Shown: in pieces, positions 46,891 to 57,025 of the stretch | Position numbering within the stretch: position 1 is the first letter of the stretch | Layout: each line of letters begins with the position of its first letter | DNA from: Codonopsis lanceolata | Taxonomy: Eukaryota; Streptophyta; Magnoliopsida; Asterales; Campanulaceae | DNA: 64,000 bases | Direction: 5' to 3' | Assembly (NCBI GenBank): GCA_013146195.2 | Contig: CM028377.1 | Location: 101,020,435-101,084,434, forward strand | Notes under the pieces: model-generated | The model's input: only the letters and a program-made list of their open reading frames with translations | What the model was told of the DNA's origin: nothing | The model's database searches: none | Program-made: the position numbers and the translations under genes

Positions 46891-47306
46891 CAGGGCACCC
46901 ACACAGAGTCAAATAGTACCAATTGTTCAAATATGCATCGCAAAAATAAATAGCATGAATTTCATATTTTTGCTATGAATAACTGCCAAATTGCATCATT
47001 TTAGAACATAAATTGCATGCATAAACATCATAAGCAAGAACAGGTATGCTCCAAAAGTCCAAAACAACAAGGAAATCCAACAGATCTGAAAATTCGACCA
47101 AATGGGTTTGTGAAAAAGAAACTTACAGCAGGAATTGGAAGATTCGACACGTGTGTGTGCCGATCACGAAGGATGTTGCCCCAGTTGTCCTTCGAGTGGT
47201 GATATCTGACGTGATTTCGGATCAAGGGAGGAAGTTCCTTCCTTTCCTCGCCCGAATCCGGATACATCGGCGCCTTTCCCTTCCAAGATCTCAAGGAGGA
47301 GGTCAT

Positions 47307-47649
47307 CTATTAAGCAAAACAAACAAATTGGCGAAAGAAAATCAAGAAAAGACGAAGGAATGAAGGAGATATGCGCGTCGGTAGCAATGGAGGAAAGGAA
47401 GAACAAAAAAGAAGAAAAAAAGAGAAGCTGCTGCTTCTGTTTCCTTCTCCCCGTAAATATTGAAGAAAAAGAGAAGTTTCACTTTCCCCCTCCAAAGTTC
47501 AAAAGTTCAGCACTTAAGTCCTCAAGTTTCCCAAATTGCAAAATGACCCTGAAAGCTTAACGGAAGATTAACAAAGTTAGCTTTGTTAACAAAAATTGAC
47601 GGCTATCCATCCAAGATCAAAAGGGAAGCTCACATTCCCAGCAGGTCAG
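47307..47649 (-). other. Upstream region of the antisense gene
   Basis: Lies upstream (minus direction) of the ATG at 47306 and should hold its promoter and 5' untranslated region. The minus strand is C/T-rich (cttctttttttcttc type, about 47400-47430). No strong TATA box is identified. Confidence 0.35.
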
Positions 47650-48075
47650 CTACAAGAAGATCAGAAAAACAAGAAAAGCAACAACAGTGAAAGATAAAGA
47701 AGCGGCAAAGGTAAAATCCTCAGTAAAAAAAAAAGAAAAAAATATAAAAAAGAAAAAAATGTACAAACAAAAAAAAAGTACATCAAAAAAAAACAAAAGA
47801 AAGAAGAAACGCAAGAAAAATGCAACAAAAGAAGAGAAATGCAAAAGAAAGAAAGAAAAAAAAAAGCAAGGAGCGCAGCAAGAAAGAAAAAAAAAATGCA
47901 AAAATCAGAAATGCAGCAGCAAAAGGAAATCTCCAACAAAAGAAGAGAAAACTCAACAACAAGAAATCGAAAGCAAAAGCAACAAAAGCAAAGGTAGCGA
48001 AGCGAAGCAAAGCGTAAGCGCAAAGCGAAAGCGGCAAAGCGTAAGTAAAATCGTAAAATCATAAATGCGTGTGAG
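47650..48075. repeat. Purine-only low-complexity tract
   Basis: The plus strand is almost entirely A, G and C with long AAGAAAAAA runs and hardly any T. ORFs on both strands (Lys-rich forward, Phe-rich reverse) are products of this composition, not genes. The tract ends in short 'gcgaagcgaaagc' repeats near 47995-48045. Confidence 0.8.
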
Positions 48076-48129
48076 AACAAAAGCAAGAAAAGGTAAGGAA
48101 AGGTAAAGTATTCATATTTTACCTATATG

Positions 48130-48640
48130 CATCTCACTTGGAACCACCATTGCATTCGACGAAGGATGTCCACCCCTGAGGATGCGATATTTTCCTTCTT
48201 TCTAGGAGTAGCGTAGGATCATCTCCTCACGGGGTGTAACCCCGTGACGAATGATCAAACTTGAATCTTATCCCACCGAAGTTGTTCAACCTTTTCTGCG
48301 AGGGGGTGCATACCCCGGGCCAGTGAAAAGGTTATCATACTCCGACGAAGGGCCCTGTCCTGAGGATGCGATCTATCCCACCATTGCATTCGACAAAGGA
48401 TGTCCACCCCTGAGGATGCAATGTTTTATGATGAGTTCCACCTGGTTGTTCAACCTTTTCTGCGAGGGGGTGTATACCCCGGGCCAGTGAAAAGGTTATC
48501 ATACTCCGACGAAGGGCCCTACCCGGATGATGCGATCTATCCCACTATCGTGTTCGGCAAAGGGTTCGACCATTTGAGGATGCGATGTTTGATCTTGGTA
48601 TTCCACCTAGCGTTGTTTGTTTGCATCGAGCCGAACTACG
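48130..48640 (+). repeat. Tandem repeat with 164-bp period near the Tat 3' LTR
   Basis: 'gttgttcaaccttttctgcg' starts at 48281 and again at 48445. Each copy continues through 'agggggtg.ataccccgggc' and 'catactccgacgaagggccc'. A related partial unit precedes and follows. This lies in the untranslated tail upstream of the polypurine tract. Confidence 0.85.
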
Positions 48641-48927
48641 TTTGGTCTGATTACTTTTATTAAGGGATACGTAGGTAGCCTATTTCGGTAGGTCCGACCA
48701 TCAGGGCACTTAATTTGCATATCTGCTTAAAAACTACGATAACATGCTACAACCGACTAAATATGTCTAGGATATGCGAGATTTCACATGTATTATAAAC
48801 TGTTGCATTATAACTGCTACCTATTGCATCACTCCCCATTATAATTTCCACGAAATTAGGGAGTCTACTTCTTATCAACGATGTTCGTTTACTCGGTAAG
48901 CTGCGGGTTACCCGTAAACTCCATCGT

Positions 48928-48937
48928 TGAGGGGCTC
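48928..48937 (+). other. Polypurine tract of the Tat element
   Basis: GAGGGGCTC-type tract (gttgaggggctc) directly before the TG of the LTR at 48938. It establishes 48938-50882 as a plus-strand 3' LTR. Confidence 0.7.
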
Positions 48938-49286
48938 TGTAGACACCCCAATTTCGTACCCCTTGTATGTGACATGACATGCGATATCAAGACCTGTTAA
49001 AACTTAACAAATTTCAAGTTACATGGTTTAAAAGTGCAAAAAGGAAAGCATGATGCGCAAAACAGTGAAATACAAGGGCCAAAGTGTTAAAAAGAGGCAC
49101 AAAATTGGAACCTGGCGCCACCCATAAGGGATCCAGGCACGGCGCCCACTTCATATGTGGGTGGCGCCAACATAGTGCTTGTGCACTGTAGCACTTTGCC
49201 TCTGTTACACTCTCTCAAGCGCGCGATACAAGTCGATGAAGCACAGAAAGAAAACTCAAAATGCCAACGGGATCCCCACTCCCAGC

Positions 49287-49294
49287 TATAAATA
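49287..49294 (+). promoter_or_regulatory. TATA box of the Tat 3' LTR
   Basis: TATAAATA in the context CCCAGCTATAAATAGAGATG, at the same relative place as in the solo LTR. Confidence 0.65.
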
Positions 49295-50109
49295 GAGATG
49301 CTCGGTCTTAGTGAAATAAAAGGATTCACTCCGCACACAGTTCACGCAGTTAAAGAAATCGCGTTCAGTTTACGTAGTGAGCGAGAGAGAGAGAGTGCCC
49401 CTCCTCCTATAAGCCTCGAAGCTTCGTCAAATCTCCTCGAAACTTAAATCCAACCGATCAAAGTGAACCCCTAGCCTTTCAGCTAGGATTCCACCCTATT
49501 TCTCCAGTCCAAAAATCCAAAAAAATGCAGTTGCTCTGCCCGAATCCCGAGGTCAAATCCGCCAGAAGCAAGCAGTTGCTCTGCCCGATTTCCGCCAACA
49601 GCAAACAAACAACAGCAAAAATGCAAGCAGTTGCTCTGCCCATTCCACGGTGCCAGAAAACAATTTTCAAAAGTAGTTACTCTACCCGAATCACAACAAT
49701 AGCAAAAGACTCCCTCTCCCGGAAAGACAGAGCGAGCACACCCTACGCTCTTAAAGGTAAGCCTTTAAGAGATTTTTATATAAAAGTGCTATTTTCAGCC
49801 GGCCCAATATAAAAAATATAAGTAGTTATGCTGCCCGGATCTCTATAGAAAATAACACTAAAAAGAGTCATTATTATGGCCAACTATTTATAAATGTATT
49901 TGTACTTACTGGAAGGAGACGGCTGCAAGTCTGTAAATAATGTAGATATAGATATATCTGTTTAAATGCTTTATTTCATTTGCTGAATAAATATAATCAA
50001 AGCATATTTTAGCCAAAAACTATTTTTGAGATCGAAAGGGTGAGTTGGGTGCCTAACACCTTCCCACCTCGTAACTTAGCCCCCGAACCCTCTTTTTTAC
50101 AAACTTTGT

Positions 50110-50865
50110 TTTTTTTTCTTTATTTCTCCTTAAAATAAAGATGATGACTCTATTACAACATTTTGGATCACAGTGAAGCCCACAACATCTTTTTTTTTGC
50201 ACTTTTCTGTTTTCCCCTAAACAAGGGACGATGAGAATAAAATGGGTGATGCATTTTCTGTATCTTGTTTTCCCATAAACAAGGGAGAATGAGAAACGGA
50301 GAAACCCAAAGCAATCATAGCGATCCAAAATAAACCTATGGTCACAATAAGGCTCGCAACATCATTTTTTTGCACTTTTCCGTTTTCCCCTAAACAAGGG
50401 ACGATGAGAATGAAAAGAGTGATGCATTTTCTGCATCTTGTTTTCCCCTAAACAAGGGAGGATGAGATATGGAGAAATCCAATGCACTCATAGTGACCTA
50501 GGATGATTTTCAAGTCCACAGTGAGGCAGGGCGTGTTCCCACGTGCCTTCGCAACATCCTTTTTTTGCACTTTTCTGTTTTCCCCTAAACAAGGGACGAT
50601 GAGAATGAAAAGGGTGATACATTTTCTGTATCTTTTTTTTCCTCTAAACAAGGGAGGATGAGATACGGAAAAATCCAAAGCTCTTATAATGGACTAAAAG
50701 CACACTCAAGTGACTGAGGCGTATTCAACGCGCTTTTCGACAACACTCTTTTTGCACTTTTAATTTCGTCTTCCCTTAAACAAGGGAAGATGGAATGAAA
50801 AGAGTGATGTCCTCCCCGAGCCGCGGGTTCCCCTAAAAAAGGGAGCGCGTGATCCGGGGGGATAT
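50110..50865 (+). repeat. Tandem repeats in the Tat 3' LTR
   Basis: Four diverged units with a period near 165-185 bp, each with two 'ccctaaacaagggaNgatgag' segments. The solo LTR has three corresponding units, so copy number varies between related LTRs. Confidence 0.8.
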
Positions 50866-50882
50866 TTCCCGGGGCACTCACA

Positions 50883-52778
50883 CCATGATCCCTTTTGAAG
50901 CGGTCCAATTTGCCCGCATTGATCAGTTTATATACCTCCCGCTTCAACACGCTGCATTCTTTTCTCGTGTGGCCATTACCATGATGGTAATTGCAATATT
51001 TCGTGTTGTCCCTGGTTTGAGCGAGCTAAGGGTCAAGTGGGTAAGGCACCGGAAATACATCCCTGACTTGGAACATTATCTCCTCACGGGTTGTGTTCAG
51101 CGGAGTAAATTGTGATTCCCTGAATCTTTGTCCAGGAGTTATTGCCCTCCTGGCTCTGGTCAGCTGGCGTGGCCGAGCTGTCCTGAGTCTTGTCTTTATT
51201 CTTGGGCTTGTCGCCCTTGATATTCTCGGTCAAGCACAAGAGGTGGGAGTTGGCCAATAGCTCTACCTTTGAGGCATTCAGATTCATAGCCAACATTGTT
51301 TTTAGGGGGCATGCTCTCATGTTGTTCAGGTAGCAGAACGTGATCTCCAAGTCACTAGTAGCGGTTACTTGATCGAGCATCTCCTCGAACCTTTTCAAAT
51401 AGCTATTGTATGACTCGTGGTCGCCCTGTTTGATCTTCCCGAGATCGAATCGGTTTTTTGGTGTGGGACCCACCGTGCCAAACTCCTCTGAGAATTTTTC
51501 TCGAAGTGTCTCCCAACTACCAATTGATCCCCGGGGGACTCTCCCCAACCATGATTGTGCTTTCCCCTGAAGGGCTCCCTCAAATGCTCGCATCTTCAAA
51601 GCTTCCATATCAGTGACCATCCGGATTTGTGCCTCGAATGATCTGAGCCAGTCGTTTGCCCACGTCTTCCCAAAATATTTTTCAAACTCATGTGGGAAGA
51701 TTACCCCTTGTACGGGTGGCGCATTCTCGATCTCCGGAGTAAACGGACTACCCTCTAGTGGCTTTGGAGCTCCATAACCAAAGCTTGGCCACGGCTAAAT
51801 TGGCCATTTGCTTGGACATGTCTCGCTTCATGACTTCCATTCGCTCGGACAGACGTTTTTCCGCGTCCATGGTAAGTTTGGACGAGCAAGCAGGGTCTGA
51901 CTGATGACAACGCACCGGTGGGCAAAAGGTTGGTTCATAAGAAGCTTCGGCTTCCTGCTCAATGCGCGTTCTATGCCTCGGTCGATGGGCATCTGCCTCT
52001 GCGTACTCACGAGCTCTGCGACGGCCATGGCTTTCTTCCCAAGCTCGGTGCTCCTGTCGGCGATGATGCCTTTAGGAAAGATTTTGGCAGTTGTATCTGC
52101 CCTCCGCCTGATCATCTGCTCTCTACAACTCATTGGCCTGCTCTGAGGGTACATGAATAACAGAGGGAATCCGTCTGCTCGGAGCGGGCAAATGTTGGGA
52201 GGCCTAGCCACCACCAACAAGTGCTGGATTACTAAGAGCAGGCAACACCAGATCAGCAACTGGAACCGGGGTGTGGCCCAAGGTGAGTAGTTGTTAATTG
52301 AGTGCGTGCATCTTATTGTACTACTCCGCTTGGACTTGCAGAGCAACAGCCTGTTGGTCAGGGGTTTTCCCGGGCAGGCTCACTTGGCTTCCCTGACCAT
52401 TTTCTCGCTGACGTTCAGTTGAATCCTGAGATCCATAGCGCGAGCATCCCGTTGCTCGTTGATAACTTGCCTAGTGTTACGCTGGCTAGCATGGCTTTGG
52501 CTGGCGTACTAGGACGGTTGCTCCTCAACATACGGCACGTCGTTGCCATGTGTCGCGTGCCGAGCAACCACCTTCTGATTTCTCGTTTGCACCCCTTGGG
52601 GTGCCCTTGGTGGCAGATCGCCAGACGATGGATTGTTGTTCCCAGCCTAGTGGTTTCTAATGGTGGCGTGATGCTTGCTACCCTTGCCAACCATTGCAAT
52701 AGAACAGATTTCTAAGAATCTTACCGGAAAACTTTGAGGGAAGTTTTGAAACTTAGTTTCATGGCAACGGAACCAAAC
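50883..52778 (-). pseudogene. Gag region of a minus-strand Ty3/gypsy element
   Basis: The gypsy capsid domain reads MRAFEGALQGKAQSWLGRVP, LREKFSEEFGTV and GDHESYNSYLKRFEEMLDQV (about 51620-51380). Downstream (50985-50883) there is CNYHHGNGHTRKEC, then VLKREVYKLINAGKLDRF, the C-terminal gag region, cut at 50883 by the Tat 3' LTR. The upstream part (about 52700-51830) is a stop-ridden N-terminal half. Frameshifts are numerous. Its pol is not in this window segment because the Tat insertion displaced it. Confidence 0.85.
52762..52775 (-). other. Candidate primer-binding site of the minus-strand gypsy
   Basis: Minus-strand TGGTTCCGTTGCCA, a few bases inside the LTR end at 52779. The TGG start and position fit a tRNA primer site; I cannot assign the tRNA with confidence. 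Confidence 0.5.
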
Positions 52779-53561
52779 TGAAGTGACAAAAATGCAGCTT
52801 GGGCCGTCCGTGTGATGGATAGGATATCTAAGCTTGATTAGCTTCCTTGAACCTGATTAAGATCACGGAAACACCTTAGTGAAAGTGCAAGGCTTGGAGT
52901 CGCGAAACCACTCCGGCATGAGAGAAAGAATCGTGTGTAAGAGTCAAAGGAGAATTTAACAGAGGTTCTAGGCTCAAGAAAGTGTGCGTACCTTGTTTGT
53001 GGTTTATAGAGGGGTATTTATAGGCCCCTAATGACCTAGAATCCTGGTGGGATTCAGTTTCCATAGATACCCAGTCAATTAAGGATGAAATCCCTAAATT
53101 GTAGGCATGATAGGCGGCTGGCCGCGTGAATGTAGGAGCAGATAAGGCAAGTGTCCTGCTCGGATAAGGAAACCTTGGACTTGTCTTAGGGAGCAAGCTT
53201 CTAGAGTTTCCTGCTTGATGCGTGCCCGGGCGAGCAAGGCTCTACCCGGCTACCTGGTGTAGATTGAGATGAAGTGTAGATCTCGAGCATGGCCCTTGGT
53301 TGGGAAGGCCAGGCCAGTGCTCGACCAGGTTTGGATGGGATTAATCTGATTCTTTGCTCGGTGTGAGTGTGGTCCCCGGACATGGTCGGACAGACAAGGC
53401 CTGTGCCCGGCCAGGTTTGGACGAAAGTTGTTTTGCTCATTGCTCGATACCTTGGTTGCTTTGTCCGCTAGGCTGGTAGGTCTCATACTAATTATGCTCG
53501 TGACTGGCACGTGATGTTAGCTCGTGCTTTGCTCGTGACTCAGCTTGGGCCGGGCATATCA
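52779..53561 (-). repeat. 5' LTR of the minus-strand gypsy element
   Basis: 783 bp, minus-strand start TGATATGCCC (53561) and end TCACTTCA (52779). It contains TATAAATA on the minus strand (about 53015-53025, context GCCTATAAATACCCC). Its outer end joins directly to Helitron-like sequence, with similarity to the 2.5-kb copy stopping at that base, so it inserted into that Helitron. Confidence 0.75.
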
Positions 53562-54055
53562 ATACTTACTAAAAAATTTGTGTTTTTAGTGAAAGAAATT
53601 GTGCAACTTAAGGCACAAATTTCTTTACGTGTCATTTGTTTGTTGACAAAAGTAATTATGCAAATGTGTTCTACTCGGCAAGAACATCAGAATGCTATAT
53701 TTATTTGTCCAAATCAAGTTTTGGATGACTAAAATATCAAAGTTTAAAGTATGGTGTTACAAGTGAGTCATTAGAAGTAATATCTAACTTTGAAGAGTTT
53801 TATCCCACATTGGTTAGAAGTAATGTTAGTTGTAAAAGTTTTTAAATATAAGTCTACTACTATTGACATTAGAAGAAGTTATATATAATAATACTAATAT
53901 CCCTTATCATATTGATTATTATTATGTATTATTATTAGCTAATAGTTAGAAAATAAGAAGTTTTTAAAGCTTCCACATGGATGCTTTAGAATGAAGATTT
54001 ATTCAAAGGTGGTGAGGTGACACAACCATAGTGCTTCTTACCAATTATATATATA
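53562..54055 (-). mobile_element. Helitron 5' fragment related to the 2-kb copy
   Basis: The reverse complement follows 2038-2540 almost base for base, including GGTGAGGTGACACAACCATAG, a 'ccacatggatgctttagaatg' segment and one copy of the 192-bp unit. A short TA tract marks the 5' end at about 54045. The remaining 3' part is missing because a gypsy LTR starts at 53561. Confidence 0.8.
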
Positions 54056-54362
54056 TATTTGCTTTTGGACGAATTCAACAATGAGGGAGAAGAAAAAAAA
54101 ATTTATAATATCTCTAAATTTGGGTATTATAGGAACAGTATTTCGAAAATGACTAGCGGTTGAAAAAAAAGAATTGAGATGTAAAGTGAATAAATATTTG
54201 AGAAAGTATATATGCCTGGAAGTTCCCCCAAACTATTTGAGTGAAATAAAGGGAGTAATATACAGTTAGCACTCAACAAATCCAATTTGGAGGACACATT
54301 GAATAGGGCCACATACTAGAGTAATATGTATTTGTTTGAAACGCGACGGTAAAACTTGCACT

Positions 54363-55270
54363 ACATTCGTTTCAAAATAAATGTTGTTTTAACAAAGTTT
54401 TTTTATTCCAAAATAATGGTTATTCTAGGATTCAAGAAACATTTGTTCATATTTTATCAAAGAGTGGGTCTCCTGTAAGACGAACCTAACCATGTTAAAT
54501 GGACCAAGATTCAGTAATCTCAGTGCAACCCACTGACTTTTGAAAATTACAGCGTCACCCCTTACGTGAATAAATGAAAAGTATTGTCACTTTTTAGTAT
54601 TAAAAATATCATTTTTCAGTATTAATTGTGTCACTTTTTCAGCATAAAATGTCTCACATTGCGTTTTTAATAAAAATTATCACTTTCCAAAACAAACAAG
54701 GCTAACGGAGCTAACAGAGGATGAAAGTGTAAGGCCTGAGAAACATAAGAATTTCGGTAGTAAACTTTTAAAATGTAAGGGCACCAGAGCAAAATGAGAA
54801 AGTGCTCATTAATGTGTTGTCACCTTTACCGAGTTGACACGAGGCATCCCTTCTCTTGGGTGACACGCATGCTATGTTGTCAGATCCGGGTCGATCCGCT
54901 GGTTTCAGCCTCATTTGTTCAATTTTTAGCTCATTTTCACTCATATTTTGACATAATTTCTTATTGGATAAGTTGGTGGTCTTTGTTGATGGGTTACCCT
55001 CTCTATCAATCTTTTTTTTATTATTTTTGGGACTCCATCTTACAGATTTAGGATTCGTAAAACCGTCCTATACAAGTTTTTGTCTTTGTCAAATTATTCT
55101 ACTTTACTACGCTCAAATTAAACACTAATTAAAAAGGTTGTTGTGAGGAAAAACAAAAAAAATACTAATGCATTAACTACAATTAATGATCTTAAATGGG
55201 AGTAAATAAGTTTTCTTATAATTTTTCTTTTTCTTAATCAGCGGATAAATTGTTAAAATAACATTTACTC
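54363..55270. mobile_element. MITE split by an unidentified insertion
   Basis: The left half (54363-54462: 'cgtttcaaaataaatgttgt') and right half (about 55086-55270: 'caaattattctactttacta' to 'aaaataacatttactccc') are the two halves of the element family seen intact at 56735-57025. Between them about 620 bp (54463-55085) are foreign, carrying 'gtgggtctcctgtaagacg' near its left and 'cgtaaaaccgtcctatac' near its right end. I could not name the insert. Confidence 0.5.
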
Positions 55271-55444
55271 CCTTTGTTTCGAGCAAATAGTCTATATTTA
55301 AAAATTAATTTTTTTAATAAAATAACACTTTTAGTAGTTCATTAGTAATAAAATGATACTTTCATGTTTTAATTTTTGAAAATAGACTTTTAAATGAAAT
55401 ATCTCAAAATAAAATAGTAGACTTTTTGCGTTGCAGAGAGAGTA
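55266..55444. mobile_element. Small Stowaway-like MITE
   Basis: TACTCCCTTTGTTTCGAGCA at the left, and inverted TACTCTCTCTGCAACGCAAA at the right, with TA at both ends. The inner sequence also pairs: TAGTCTA and TAGACTTTT. About 180 bp. Confidence 0.6.
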
Positions 55445-55455
55445 TTTAATATTTA

Positions 55456-55730
55456 CTAGTATACGGTCCGTGCCATAAGTATAGTGTCGGTATAAGATCA
55501 GTTCAATAAATGGTTGGGATAAACAAAACACATAACTGACGGGGTAATTCAAACAAAACACACAACTGAAGGTTTTATATGTAATTGTAGAGGGGTAAAT
55601 TAAATATAACTGATAACTGAGTGGTTCATTTGTAGTTCACATACTTACGAATCAATTTAAACCGTCATTTGCGTTTAACTCATTTCAATCAGAACCACCA
55701 GCTAGATTCTGAGTTTTTTTATAATATAGA
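55456..55730 (-). mobile_element. Miniature Helitron, 275 bp
   Basis: On the minus strand it starts A|TCTATATTATAAAAAAACTC (55730) and ends GGCACGGACCGTATACTAG|T (55456). These are the TC start, CTAG end, short ACGG/CCGT stem just before the end, and A-T insertion context of plant Helitrons. It is non-coding. Confidence 0.7.
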
Positions 55731-56734
55731 TAGTAATAAAACTTACCAAAATTATAAAACGTGTTTGTGAGTAATCCCAAAGCAAACGGCATTATGATCG
55801 CTGATAGTCTGATGGCAGTGGAGAAAAGAAAACGTTACTATTATTAGAGACAAAAAGGCCAAAAAAGATGGTGTAAAAGAGTCACAGACCCCCACCGCCA
55901 CCACCAACTTTTAGCACTTAATGTTTCTAGCCGTTTATTAAGGCGTTATACAGTCTTGGAGTTGGAGGGTGGCTACGACCTACGAGTAAGCCAAACGATC
56001 CACGGTGCCCCTTCTTGTTTGTTTCTGCTTTGCTCCAATCATTTCTAACTAAATTACTTACACTTTTTTTATTTTAATAATAATAATAATGCAAATTGAG
56101 TTTTACTTCTAAGATTCCTCTATAGACGTACACTGTTATAAGCTAGAGGTAGTGATATTATTACAAGTTTTAGTGTTTATATCGTTTGATCAAATTTATT
56201 TAGATCTTTATACTATTAGATCAAATATGTTTTTTTTTTAAGTAATGACACGAACTTTCTAAATCATAACCAACTTAATCATCTAACGACTGTAACATTA
56301 AAACTTGTAATAATATTACAAACTCTAGCTCGTAATAACATTTTTTATATATATTATACCACAAACAAAAACACTAGTATTTAGAAGTTATTAAACGATT
56401 TGTCTCATGCCCGTATGTTTATAAATAATAATCGTGTTTTTTTTTTAAATGTAATTGTTTTGTTTCGAAATTATCCTTTTTTGACAAAACGCTTTTACTA
56501 CTTTACTTTATTTTTTCAACTTTACTTATGACCATATGTACAAAAGAAAACTACACATTATACTAATATTTAAGCCCGAGTTATTAAAAAAAAATATCAG
56601 TGTATCAGTTAAACATGACGATTATTTAAAAATGGATGAAGTATTTTCCTTTTCATTTATACGATTTTTCATATATTTTTATCTTTCTTAAGAGTATGGG
56701 TCCTTTGGTATTTCTCTTTAGGGGCATAATAAGA
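55731..56734. other. Intergenic, nothing recognised
   Basis: AT-rich. A short GC-richer patch near 55885-55910 ('cccccaccgccaccaccaac') is not part of an ORF. No gene is supported. Confidence 0.5.
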
Positions 56735-57025
56735 TACAACCTCCGTCCCAAAACAAATGTGTTTTAGCAAAGGTTTTTCCCCCCCAAAAAAATGATGTTT
56801 TAGAATTTCAAGAAATATTTATTAATATTTTGTCAAAAGTATTCTTATTTACTACGCTCAAATTAAATGTCGTTAAAAGAGAGTTATTGAGTGAAAAGAA
56901 AAAAAATATTAGTGCAACATAACCACAATAAATGATCTTAAATGAGGGTAGATAAGTTTTTTATAACATTTCTTAATTTACGTACAAATTACTAAAACAT
57001 CGTTTATTTTAGGACGGAGGTTGTA
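56735..57025. mobile_element. Stowaway-type MITE with perfect 14-bp ends
   Basis: Left TACAACCTCCGTCC, right GGACGGAGGTTGTA, perfect inverted copies starting and ending in TA. 291 bp, no ORF. This is the intact relative of the split element at 54.4-55.3 kb. Confidence 0.85.

Larger units (their letters stand above)
44048..46903 (+). mobile_element. Gypsy solo LTR (itself interrupted)
   Basis: Starts TGTAGACACCCAAATTTCG and ends CACCCACA. It is flanked by TAGAG (44043-44047) and CAGAG (46904-46908), a 5-bp duplication with one mismatch. It aligns with the Tat 3' LTR at 48938-50882 but is clearly diverged (about one base in seven differs in the first 60). No primer site or coding DNA follows. 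It therefore looks like a solo LTR of a related family rather than this element's own 5' LTR. Excluding the nested insertion, it is about 1.81 kb. Confidence 0.75.
41299..47306 (-). pseudogene. Antisense spliced gene in the Tat element, plant mobile domain-like
   Basis: Four exon-like blocks on the minus strand: 47127-47306, 42446-43106, 41658-42333 and 41299-41550. The first runs from ATG (MTSSLRSWKGKAPMYPDSG) to a GTAAGT donor, exactly 60 codons. Block 2 follows a T-rich tract and CAG, in phase. It reads LMPLPTRVLVESSGF, FRSYLPIFNVLRDYWWD and THTFHFSWGEATLTP, close to the hallmark of the plant mobile domain. Block 3, after a GTATCC-TGTAG intron, reads LAEFVNANRVGKDRDGHCLD. Block 4, after a GTAAAT-TTTCAG intron, reads VNVSTYKKLLRGFF and a basic Arg-rich end. 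Frameshifts (about 42870, 42570 and 41780) and a stop show decay. About 590 codons are implied. Intron 1 (4 kb) contains a nested solo LTR. I infer a captured host-type gene. Confidence 0.7.
33700..50882 (+). mobile_element. 5'-truncated Ty3/gypsy element, Tat/Retand type
   Basis: Contents in order: integrase zinc-binding and core region (33735-34527), a hAT insertion, the integrase C-terminus (38247-38506), two antisense genes (39018-40630 and 41299-47306), TTGCAT-rich DNA with a nested solo LTR, tandem repeats, a polypurine tract (48928-48937) and the 3' LTR (48938-50882). The 5' LTR, gag, protease and RT are absent. Pol ends in FNLDKLKRYYA without a chromodomain. A long tail with antisense ORFs fits the Tat lineage, for which antisense extra ORFs have been reported. 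The exact left limit between 33441 and about 33730 is not visible. Confidence 0.85.
48938..50882 (+). repeat. Tat element 3' LTR
   Basis: 1945 bp starting TGTAGACACCCCAATTTCG and ending CACTCACA, where the interrupted gag of the next element resumes without a gap. It contains TATAAATA (49287) and a 3' portion with about four tandem ~165-bp units ('cacttttctgttttccccta', 'aacaagggacgatgagaatg'). Confidence 0.85.

Noticed and set aside
47650..48086. Long ORFs in both directions (Lys-rich forward, Phe/Leu-rich reverse)
   Set aside because: Products of a nearly T-free purine-rich low-complexity tract; no domain content.
44048..50882. Reading 44048 and 48938 as the two LTRs of one short retrotransposon
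   Set aside because: The LTRs are clearly diverged, no primer site follows 46903, the 2-kb interval lacks gag or pol, and TAGAG/CAGAG flank the first LTR alone. A solo LTR plus an independent 3' LTR explains it better.
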